Shown here: one piece after another, positions 54,916 to 64,000 of the stretch
How positions within the stretch are numbered: position 1 is the first letter of the stretch
Layout: each line of letters opens with the position of its first letter
NCBI GenBank assembly: GCA_027922465.2
Contig: BQMF02000008.1
Span: forward strand, 682,001 to 746,000
Length of the DNA stretch: 64,000 bases
Source of the DNA: Turritopsis dohrnii
Taxonomy: Eukaryota > Cnidaria > Hydrozoa > Anthoathecata > Oceaniidae
Reading direction: 5' to 3'
The notes under the pieces: generated by a model
What the model was told of the DNA's origin: nothing
What the model saw: the letters and a program-made list of their open reading frames with translations, nothing else
Database searches by the model: none
Translations under genes and position numbers: made by a program

Positions 54916-55815
54916 ATGCAAGCAGTTAGAAAATTTCTATGTCAATTTGATCCATGTTCGTTTCAATCAAATTCTTTTAGAAGACTCCTTCGTCATGTCT
55001 GGGATAAACATGATTTATTACCAAGTTTCAAATATCGATGTGATATTTCTGACTGCCCCAGGTCATACACTAATCAACAGTCCTACAGGCGTCACATAAA
55101 ATCGCATCACAAATGGTTTTACGATATTCACCTAATGAAAAAAGAATTAGAAGAACAGCATGATTGTACTAATGATTTTGAAATTCTCCCCATCGTTCAC
55201 GAGGAAGAAGACCTTGAGGAAACTGATGAACCAGAACCTGGTTGACTTCATTACCCCTTCTGACATCTTTTTCCATATATCTTACAATGACTGACTGTTA
55301 ATCCTTATTTGGGGTAAGAAAAGATTCTTGTAAAATATGCCTTTGTTAGTCCAGCTTATTAGAATGTTTTTGGATTTGTTGTCTTACTTTGCATCTCATA
55401 TTTTATTTAATTGAATATACACTCTGATTTAATGCCACTTTTCATTTAGATTGTACAATATGTACCTCATTATTGCGTTGGTATATCTAATGAAGGAAAA
55501 ACCAGCAGAAATGATGGAACAAAATTGTTCAGCACCTGTGATAGTCCTAAGTATAGACATTGATAACATAGAAGAACTTGTGAATGATAACATTCGATTT
55601 AAACTAGTCGTAGAGGGGAACAAAACATCAGACAGTGTTGATTTCGTTTTCAGTTTCATCGTCATGTTTGCTGCATTCTGTGCGTTTAACTTGGTTTACC
55701 AGCCAAAACTTTACTGAACTTTATCATTCGTACAAAAGTTTATGCTAAGTACTGGTGATCAATCGAAAACAAGACCAAAAGTACTTGCTTTAATAGCAAA
55801 AATGAAGCATTATTA
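54916..55815 (+). pseudogene. two-finger C2H2 gene with a conserved C-terminal exon, one in-frame TGA
   Basis: Exon 1 (54916-55245) starts MQAVRKFLCQFDPCSFQSN; finger 1 is C-x4-C-x12-H-x4-H (CQFDPC ... LLRHVWDKH) and finger 2 is CDISDCPRSYTNQQSYRRHI followed by KSHH. An acidic tail follows. A downstream frame opening at a TTTAG acceptor (55450) reads YLIIALVYLMKEKPAEMMEQ, LVVEGNKTSDSVDFVFSFIV and MFAAFCAFNLVYQPKL. It meets TGA at 55715-55717 but continues in frame with TLSFVQKFMLSTGDQ to TAG near 55815. This finger-plus-'FNLxY' arrangement is one I associate with multicopy cnidarian and fish genes of unknown role. The donor after exon 1 is not convincing, so linkage of the two parts is inferred from order and spacing. 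Confidence 0.55.
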
Positions 55816-56743
55816 GTAATATACTACTTTGTATTCATGTACTTGCAAGTTTCTAATAAATGGTGAGGGTCTTAATAGCTCAAAGCTCAAAAGCTAATCT
55901 TTTAATCCAGCATTATTTATTTGCATTATTTTTTATGCGAGCTTTAAAATATTTAACACCGTGTGTATGAACAGTATTTGAAAGTGCAAATATATTTCCT
56001 AACAAGGCCTTTCCATGAAATTTTTGTTGTTACTTCATCCTTCATACTTTGTGACCTCTGCTTGATTGACAAAATTAGATCAAATATAAGAAAAAATATT
56101 CCCCTCATTGCTATGATATAGCACCTTAAAAAGAAAAATGAGGCACCTTTTAGGTGTTTCTGTGGACACCTTTGTAGCTTACGCATGGTTTCTAGCACCC
56201 TTCCGGATGTTTATTAAGCACTTCAAAGGGTGCCAATCTGAGTCCTAAGGTTTAAGGTAATACATAAAATTTAGCACCCGTAAACATTCTTGTGCCAGAA
56301 TTGACTCCCTTATGGGTGAAAAATTAAAAATAACCGTAATAGGTGTGCAAAAATGAGTCTGAGTCTGGCACCCTTTTAGGAATCAATTGTCACCCCTAAA
56401 ACTTACAGTGTATGTTAATCTGTTCAACATATCCTAACCTTCATTTCTTTATAGGTTGTCGACAAGTTTCTTACAAGAGCAAAATGAAGAATTAGACGAC
56501 GAAATCTTAAAACAGAAAAATAACGCTTTATCCTTGGATAAATCATTATAAAAGCACAAACATGAAATTTCTGCACAATGAAATTATCGATGGTTTATCC
56601 AAAAAGAAAGGAAAGTTCTTCCCTAAAAAGAAAGTCAAGGCAGGATCAGTAATTGTCGATATTCAAAACATTGTCTTTGATCGTTTCTAATCGCGTTAAA
56701 GAAGGGAGGACGTAAACAGAAATCTATAAAAATCTTTATAACC
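55816..56743. other. non-coding with a GCACCC-rich repeat
   Basis: 56128-56414 repeats GGCACCTTTTAGGTG, AGCACCCTTCC, GGCACCCTTTTAGG and similar words and ends AAACTTACAGTG. A possible small exon after TTTATAG at 56453 (STSFLQEQNEELDDEILKQK) runs to a stop near 56550, but I do not recognise it. Confidence 0.45.
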
Positions 56744-57590
56744 ATGGCTGATTTGAGTGATTTTAACTCCTCAGCTTCGAGTGTCGAAGAAACAGAGGCC
56801 ACTGAAGACATTATTGTCGAAAAAGAAGGTGACATCGAGGGTGCTAATGAAAAGCACAGTGGGGGGACCACTGAGTCTCGAGCATCTTCCAGTAACAACA
56901 AAAGGCGGATTAATTCTGATGAGGATCCAGTGATTCTCTTCAAGAGAAGACGATTTAAAGCTTTTGCTGAGGAAGCAGCATATCAATGGGAGATGCCCGA
57001 TGAGATGCTGCAACACGGGCTGAAATATTTTGAAAAGTTTGTGCAGGAAAAGGAACTCAAAGACAATGTATTCATGGAAAATCGTATTCTAAAGAACTTT
57101 ATTCAGAAGCCGAGACAGATTGACGAACATTGTAAGGAGATGCTGGAAGACCAGTGGAGAAAAAAAGATTTAGCTCTGGACAATGTGTTTGAAAAGATTT
57201 AAACAAAACTTTTACAAGTTGTGGGGCCGTTATCAAAACTTTGGTTCCGTATTGAGGAGGCAATGAGCCTCAAATCAACGGAAGAGCTAGATCTTAAGGA
57301 GCTAGCTTAGTTTATGGACCAGCATGTTTGACTGGGCAAGTGTATAATTCAGTCTCATATCAGAGACGCCTGAATACTTTAACAGCCCTTGGTAAGGCGA
57401 AAAATGCTGTAAAAGAACAGGCAAAAACCCTGCAAAAATAGAATGACGAACTACTTGGAAAAACATTTCGTAACCGTATCAAAGACATCGCAAAAGCCAA
57501 AAAAGAATCCAAGGAGATATACCGAGCACGGTTTGGAGGATCTAGTTACGAAAATCAAAACAAACGACCCTTTTGAAAGGGGCCCTCATT
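56744..57590 (+). pseudogene. DIRS gag-like remnant
   Basis: Opens MADLSDFNSSASSVEETEAT, acidic as in the other copy, then RRFKAFAEEAAYQWEMPDEM and KKDLALDNVFEKI, equivalent to the DLTLDIIFGPL region. The frame stops at 57200. The remainder is in other frames: PLSKLWFRIEEAMSLKSTEE, then KAKNAVKEQAKTLQ and KTFRNRIKDIAKAKKESKEI. At least three breaks are present. Confidence 0.65.
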
Positions 57591-57939
57591 TGGTAAAAAA
57601 AAAAGGGGGGGAGCAAGAGTCATCGACAGCCACTCGACCATCAAGTGGGCCATTGCAGAAGAATGCTGCAAAGTTCAAACTGAATAGGAGCCAACTTGGA
57701 AAGAAAATTAAAACCACCTTTGGCTCCTTGCCTCAACATAGCAGGAATCTCTGCAATTCCACAACATATACCAGAGTTAGTTCCAATGAAGGACCTAAGG
57801 AATCAGGTTTTAAAGCTGTTTTCAAACGAAAATGAGGGAGCATTTCTCATTGCAGGAAGAATTGAGTTTTTCCTTCCAAATTGGAAAATAATAACAAGCA
57901 ACCCAGAGATTACAATGGGTTTCGGGCTTCGAAATACAT

Positions 57940-59356
57940 TTTCATACAGAACCAATTCAGACAAAAATTCCACATCAGACAAAAATGTCATAAGAGGAAA
58001 ACCTTTACGTGAACCAAGAGATACATGCTATGTTGGGGAAAGGGGCCATACAAAAGGCAAAGTGTGTGGAAGGCCAGTTTCATTGTTCCCAAAAAAGATG
58101 GAGGCAACAGACCTATGATAAATCTAAAGTACCTCAATGCTTGCATTCCTTATCTTCACTTCAAAATGGAGGGTTTACATTTACTAAGGGATTTGTTGAG
58201 AGAGAAAGATTTCATGTGCAAAATCGACCTGAAGGACGCCTGCGTACCCCTCCACCCAAAACATCGCAAATTTATTCAGCTTCAATGGGAGAGTCAGCTG
58301 TACGAGTTCTTATGTCTATGCTTTGGGCTAGGACCAGCTCCTCGGATTTTTACAAAGCTATTGCAAGTCCCCATTGCAGTCTTGAGGAGAATCAACATAA
58401 GAATTATCATTTATTTAGACAATATGTTACTTATGAGTCAATCAGTCAAAGAGCTATTGATGGCCAAAGACAAATTGATGTTTCTCTTTCAACAGTTGGG
58501 GTTTGTGATCAATCTAAAAAAGTCTGTGTTGAACCCTGTAAGGATAATAGAGTTCCTAGGTTTGGAGATAGACTCCTTGAAAATGACCTTAACCTTACCA
58601 GAAGAGAAGGTAACAAATCTAAAAGCAAAATACAAAAAATTAATCCAAAACCCTCAGATGACATTAGGGGAAATAGCCAGTCTGATAGGGACTTTACGTT
58701 CAACAGCTCAAGTGGTATTACTGGCAATGCTACAAATGAGGTTTCTTCAACAACAACACATTTTGTGATGAAACTAAATCAATCTCCATTACCCATGTTT
58801 TTTGGAGCTTTCCAATGGGAGGACGATCTTAACCTCGCAACAAAGAAATGATTACCTTAGCAAAGGATAAATGGAATATGGCAATATCCAAGGGGATCAC
58901 GATTACTGAAGAATACCTCCCAGGGAAATTGACTGTCAAGGCAGATCATGCTTCCCGTCATTTTCAGGACTCAAGCAAGTGGGTGCCGTCCCAGAGATTA
59001 TTTCAAAACATTTGCCAGCAGATGGGACAGCCTTCACTAAACCTATTTGCATCACGAGCTTGCCATCAACTTCCAAGGTAATATCTTGGAAGCCAGATCC
59101 AGTAAGTCAAGCAATGGATGCATTTTAACTGAATTGGAGGTTGGAGGGGTTAGCCTATGCATTCCCACCGTTTTCCCTAATAGGGAAGGAACTAAAAAAG
59201 GTGAAGTTGGATGTAGCATCAATAACTTCAGTGGCCCAGAATTGGCCAGCTCAATCCTGGTATAACCAGGTTTTGGAATTTTGCATAGCAAACCCTATCA
59301 TGCTGTCATGCAGCTCCAAACTACTCCAAAACCTACAAGACCAGATACACCCATAA
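57940..59356 (+). pseudogene. DIRS RT-RNase H remnant
   Basis: The RT blocks are intact in the frame 58025-58768: VPKKDGGNRPMINLKYLNAC, CKIDLKDACVPL, CLCFGLGPAPRIFTKLLQVP and IIIYLDNMLLMSQS. The catalytic motif is YLDN instead of YLDD, so the second metal-binding aspartate is changed. After the stop at 58768 the RNase H core is missing. Sequence resumes at 58848 with TLAKDKWNMAISKGITITEE, LTVKADHASRHF and LNLFASRACHQLP, then after another shift LAYAFPPFSLIGKELKKV to about 59356. The copy is inactive. Confidence 0.78.
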
Positions 59357-59889
59357 GTAAAAAATCAAACTTTAAGACTAGTGGTGTGGAAAATCTGAAG
59401 TTAGCCACTCTTCTGTTTTTGACAATAAAAACAGTACGAAAAATAAGGAAGCCTCTATTTTTAAAAAATTTTCGGGGCTTTGCTTTGAACCCTGCAGCTG
59501 ACCCCCAGATGCAAGACTTGCTCACTACACTTGCAATTTTCCAACGTACCACCTCTCTGGAGCGCGCGGCATCCCTGAACAGGTTAATAGTATGATGAAG
59601 ATAACCTTTTATTTACATAGTTCTATGACAGTATCTTTTATTGTGCAAAATGTTTAAAACTTAAAACGTGCACATTTGAATTCAGTCAGCTCATAATCTT
59701 CTTTTGACTTTGGTCAGCTGGTCGTCAGTTCACGAGATTGCAGATTGAAGCCAGTGCAATTATCGAAAGCAACCAAAAGTCAGTCAATCTCTGTTCTGTA
59801 TGCATAAAGAGCATGAAAACTCTAAATGGGCATGGAAACTTGATAAACAATTAAGCTTGATTTTGAGAAGTGTGTTTAGGAAACCTCAT

Positions 59890-60460
59890 GCTTTGCTTTT
59901 TGAGAGATGCCTTCTCAAAGCAAAAGACGTATAAGTCTTATTACATGTTCTATTACAAGCTCCAATTCCATAATTACAAGCATCAGAATAAATTTCTCTT
60001 TCGAGAAGTCTATAGGGAATGATTTCTCTTTTATTGAACAATGTGAAATTATCACGACAAAAGATCAGTTCTTTAAAAGCAGAACCTTTTTCTCAAACTT
60101 ACTCGATAATCCCAAGATATTTGTGCATCAATAATTTTGCACAAGTTTCTAGTTTTTAGTTGAATAAATCTATTTTACCGCATAACTTCGCTAAAGATCT
60201 CGCTGTCGAATATGGTAAGTTTTCAATCGCTTGCATAATACAATTGAGAATAGAGGTAACCCTCATCTCAGGAATAGTAAAAGGTTGTTATGTAAATCTG
60301 TGCTTACACCCAACCAAAAAACATCTGTTTGAGGACTCCATAAGCTTTTTTCACTGTTTACAATGAAACCACTTTTTAATAAACTGTTTTGGACAAATTT
60401 TGAATGTTTCAAACATGTTTCGTAGGAGCTTGCGACACCCAAACCATCACCCAAGAGGCC
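59890..60460 (-). pseudogene. RT-RNase H fragment of a DIRS/YR-like retroelement
   Basis: On the minus strand: DGLGVASSYETCLKHSKFVQ, LLKSGFIVNSEKSLW and DVFWLGV, the palm and thumb of a DIRS-like RT with VDDGLG-type catalytic context (the first D appears changed to G in the frame MGDGLG). After a shift, RVTSILNCIMQAIENLPYST and ARSLAKLCGKI follow. Further on, FTLFNKREIIPYRLLEREIY and SDACNYGIGA resemble the start of RNase H. Only about 570 bp remain and several frame changes are present. The family differs from both DIRS copies on the plus strand. Confidence 0.65.
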
Positions 60461-61639
60461 ACATCTAAATTATGAACATCTAAATTATATTCTAGATATC
60501 AAGTCATCTATATAATAATCCGCAATGTGTGTAACACTTTTATTTTAGAGACGGATGTATTTAGTTAAATTTTACGACCAAGTTCTTCTTATGTCTGCGT
60601 AAAACCACATAGAAAACATAACAGAAAACATAAAGAGTACACATGGAATTGGAAAACCGAGTAGATGATGTCTGAAGACCTCAGATGTATGAACTGTCCT
60701 GGAAAAAGTTAATTAAAAGGTTAATTAAAATACAATACTGGTAAAATTGCAAAGAAACGACTGCAGTGTGTTTTTTGTATATTTTTCGCTATTTTTTGAG
60801 GTTAGTTGTATTATTTTGTTTATATCGTTATTAAGACTTCCGAATAAGGGTAAATCTTATTTATTTCGGCATTCTGGTCTATCCTCTAAGAACTGAATCG
60901 ATAATCAATTTCAAAATGGTTGTTATTATGGATGACATTTGGGGTGATGTAAGTTTTTGTTAATATTTTCATTCATTGTTATTATTGAGATTCAGTGTGC
61001 TCTTCTTCATCCCAAATTAAATAGAGAGTGGTCAATTTTGAATAAAAGTGAGTAACTGAGTGCAACCAATGGACACATACACAGACTTCACCAAATGTTT
61101 GGCCCACACCAGAATTTTCATCAAAGGACTGGATAGTGTGATGTAGGGGGTAATATTCTTTCTTCAGCACAGATAGAGGTTATGGCCTATTGGGCAAACT
61201 AGACTCCCAGGTGTAATACAAAGGAAGAAAAAAGGGAAAACTATAATTGGTATAAATAGATCAGATGCACAAGTGCAAAGTGAAAATTTCTCTCACCACC
61301 CACAAGACCTTTTTTTCACACATGGGTACCATTCCAACGTGATGTCTTTGTCAAAGAAAATCGACAAGAAAGTTAATTTCGTGGTTTTTTTGTTGTTTCT
61401 TAAAACTTAAGTTATCTTTAATATCTCTTTTAAATTATGTGCACTTATTTTTCTAGTTAATATGTATGTATTTTGTTACATCATTCAGATTTTAATTGAA
61501 GATTGGTTTCTTTTTAAACAAAAATATAATTTATAAGCAGACTTTATAAGTTTTCTTGCAAAATTGTAGGTGTTTCCAATTTGTACAAACGATTCAACCG
61601 CTTGCAATGTTTAAAAAAAAAGTGAAGTCACCAGTAACA
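60461..61639. other. non-coding, nothing firm
   Basis: A possible exon MVVIMDDIWGD followed by a GTAAGT donor lies at 60916-60948, but no partner exon could be linked. Otherwise nothing was recognised in about 1.2 kb. Confidence 0.4.
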
Positions 61640-63317
61640 TGATCAACTGCGAAATTTGCAATATGACGTGATGCTTTTCAGCAGACTTGATTGGGAAATT
61701 TTCTTATTTAGGATTGCAAAGGATGGAGACGATCAAGGCTGTATTTGGGAATGATCAGGTGCATTTACTGGCAGAGATTTTGGCTGTAAAGTTTAATATT
61801 ATGGAAGGAGACAACTTGGCTAAAGAATTACTTGATTTCTCTGGAAGACTGTGTGCCTGGACATTGTAACAAAAGAGATCATTACATTACAAAAGTGAAA
61901 TTAATTTTGGTCCAAGTAATCAAAGAAGGCGAACCTGTTTACTTATATGCGTTGCAGGACATGGCTGAATTTGAAGGCGGAGATGCCATCTCTTTGAAAC
62001 ATGCACTTGATAGTGTCTTTACTGTGGAAAATAAGGAGGAAGGCCTCGTCAATAGGAATGTTCCACTCCCAGAGTATGAGACAAAGCTCATAAGTGCCGC
62101 TGCAGATGGAGCTAATGTCAATCTGGGAGTGTACAAAGGGGCTATGACAAAACTTGGGGATACTCGGCCTTGGCTCATTAAATTTCATTGTGTGAGTCAC
62201 AGATTGGAACTGGCTATAAAAGAGGCTATCAGTCAAATAAGTCTATTCAGTGGCTGTGACAGTTTTTATTTGACACTTTTTTACCTATTCAAAAGGAGGA
62301 ACTTAAAAAGGTTTGCGAAGTTCTTGGTATTATGTTTTACCCATTGCTGAAAATCCACGGAACACGATTCGTTAATCATCACCGTAGCGGTTTCCATGTC
62401 TGGCTTCCCTTAACATCATTCGAGCACGTATTAGCAACTAATGCGTACCCTCGTGATGTTAAGGCAAAGGTTGAGGGCCTATTAAAAAGATTGAAATCTT
62501 ATTGCTTTATGCGCAATGTTTCAGTATATCTTGATATTTTGGATGCCATGTCTTTTCTGTCACTTGATTTTGAAAAAGACAATTTAATGGTGAAGGTATC
62601 CTTACAAAAATGTTTGAGCTCTTTGAGTGAGATGGCCAATGAAGATTTTCACATACGAGATGAATTCAATTTGACTACATTAGTTGCATGGTATCCTAAA
62701 CCTGGCCAGAAAAGAAAAAAAGATGAGCCACGTAAGTGAAGAAACCCTGGATAAGGCAATACAACTTAGAAAGGAAGCAATTGAAGTTCCAAAGCCGATA
62801 CTCGAGCAAAGATTTAATTCGTTCAATGATGAAACATGCTGTGGATGGATCCGCAATATTGGTCGGATGAACGTGAATACGGAATGGAGGAAATCACAGC
62901 ACTGAGTGATTTCTTTAAGAAACCACTTGAAGCTGCGGGGTTTGATTTGAAATCAGCATTGGCGTTCATTGAGAATTACTATCAAATCTCATTTCATTAA
63001 GTTTTAGGTGACTCAAATTCGGAAGAAATTGTTGGTATATCGTCTGAATTCCTCAACATCCTTAAGGTTGCCGAATTGATAATGGTGAATCGGAAAAGGA
63101 AAAAATATTCGCTTGTGCGGTGCAAATATACTCACAAAAACGGGGCGTTGGAAAGATCGATGAGAGAAGAGAAGCAGATACTGAGAAAAGTCATGATGTG
63201 GTTGTAGAAGAGGAAGTTGATTTGATCGGAGAAGATAATGACTATACCAATGTTAGCGAGGTACACAACATCAGCGAGCTGCAGCAAATTAAAAGTAGTT
63301 ATGATGAATCCGATTAG
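61640..63317 (+). pseudogene. KIAA1586/ZNF862-like hAT-derived protein, degenerate
   Basis: INCEICNMT near the start may be part of a zinc finger. The first recognisable block lies in the frame from 61832: LISAAADGANVNLGVYKGAM, then RPWLIKFHCVSHRLELAIKE. These are typical of the RNase H-fold region of KIAA1586/ZNF862-like proteins, hAT-related genes found in many animals. After a shift near 62280, IMFYPLLKIHGTRFVNHHRS and VEGLLKRLKSYCFMRNVSVY follow in another frame. After another near 62720, DPQYWSDEREYGMEEITALS and FFKKPLEAAGFDLKSAL are readable, ending near 62999. The frame up to 63317 (VQIYSQKRGVGKIDER, acidic end) may be a lineage-specific tail. The C-terminal hAT dimerisation motif was not found. 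At least four frame changes make this a pseudogene. Confidence 0.7.
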
Positions 63318-64000
63318 AACCATAATAAATTTTCTTTGAGCGAAGACTTCTATTTGAAATATGAATATATCGTAGAAGAATAAATTTTCGGAAAAATTAA
63401 ATTAGTTTCGCCGAGATGTGTGACATTGTTGTTTAGGGACTGAGCAACTAAGTTTTGATTCAAAAGTATTATTTCTTTTGTGATAGGGGAAGATTTTTTC
63501 TTATTATTCCAAACATCTCGAATTTTAACCTTCGTGAAAATCTACGTATGTTGTGTTTAATGAGTTTAACAAGCCGTTGGTTATTACCTTTTAAAGTGTA
63601 AGATATTTTAAAGTTTATTTTTAAAAAGATAATATAAACGCCCCTGATAAATTTTATCTCCTTCACAATTATTTCATTGTGTCCTTCAAAACAACGTATT
63701 CAAGTGAAAGAAGATGGGCGTATTTGAGGAGTGCGATAGCACGTCTGATTATAGAACCAGACGTGCTATTAAATAGCATGCCTGATTGATTTATGGAATG
63801 TGGTGACCTGCACTGCACCCTAAATTTTCCTGACCAGGTCTGTTTTACCAAATAAAAAACATGAATAAAATAATAACAAAATTTTATTTCTAATGTTGTT
63901 GAGATATTCAAAATTACTTGATGGTTTTCACATGTGATATTATATCATACACTTTATGGACATAACCCTTTCGGTACCGATGGTTTTTGGTGGTACTTTG
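63318..64000. other. non-coding end of window
   Basis: No supported gene. A short perfect hairpin lies at 63735-63770. Confidence 0.5.
63735..63770. repeat. 12-bp perfect inverted repeat
   Basis: ATAGCACGTCTG and CAGACGTGCTAT are separated by ten bases (ATTATAGAAC). The role is unknown; it is not followed by a T run. Confidence 0.7.

Larger units (their letters stand above)
56744..59594 (+). mobile_element. DIRS-type retrotransposon, second copy, no recombinase
   Basis: Gag and RT-RNase H remains are in the same order as in 34324-38586, but sequence similar to the tyrosine recombinase is absent after 59355. Multiple stops and frame changes occur. It represents a different, older DIRS subfamily. 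Confidence 0.72.

Noticed and set aside
60916..60948. First exon MVVIMDDIWGD with GTAAGT donor
   Set aside because: No acceptor or downstream exon could be linked, so it is mentioned only as a possibility in the gap entry.

Overview
This is a eukaryotic, animal-type genomic window: AT-rich, genes split by short GT-AG introns, and dominated by transposable elements. The mixture (PIF/Harbinger, piggyBac, several pogo-like DDE elements, Mutator/Kolobok-like elements, hAT remnants, DIRS-type tyrosine-recombinase retrotransposons, a CR1/L2-like LINE and a tRNA-derived SINE) beside a GT10 fucosyltransferase, two MS4A/CD20-like genes and a HECT ligase resembles cnidarian genomes, perhaps a medusozoan. 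That assignment is an inference.

Layout. 1-873: 3' part of an alpha-1,3-fucosyltransferase gene (+). 1777-5714: repeats (MITE, iteron element, SINE, hAT remnant). 6479-8232 and 16070-17333: two five-exon paralogous four-TM genes on the minus strand with identical exon phases, separated by a 5'-truncated LINE with target-site duplication (8725-11657), a hAT remnant and a 30-bp-TIR MITE (14495-15370). 20261-22052: broken Mutator/Kolobok-like element. 22053-42828: a 'mother' DNA transposon with an unfamiliar transposase (HGKGPMDGIGG motif plus a PHD-like finger), split by three insertions: a pogo-like element (22833-25215), an apparently intact two-exon pogo-like element (25317-28011) and a 12-kb unit with about 110-bp inverted ends (28088-40168). 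The 12-kb unit contains Harbinger, Mutator/Kolobok-like and DIRS elements. Removing the second and third insertions with one target-site copy each restores the mother reading frame exactly. 43400-49040: a HECT-domain E3 gene with a UBZ-like finger, split at a TTAA codon pair by a piggyBac element (43461-46474) and carrying further frame damage. 49150-51235: pogo-like element. 51610-53769 (-): integrase-core gene interrupted by a TTAA MITE. 54030-54620 (-): HARBI1-like fragment. 54916-55815: C2H2-finger gene. 56744-59594: second, decayed DIRS copy lacking its recombinase. 59890-60460 (-): another RT/RNase H fragment. 61640-63317: degenerate KIAA1586/ZNF862-like hAT-related gene.

Only the fucosyltransferase fragment and the two four-TM genes look like undamaged cellular genes. 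The rest is a layered record of transposition: several coding frames were broken by later insertions whose target-site duplications are still readable. A theme shared by several elements here is a short TIR with TA target duplication followed by clusters of a family-specific 9-17 bp subterminal motif.
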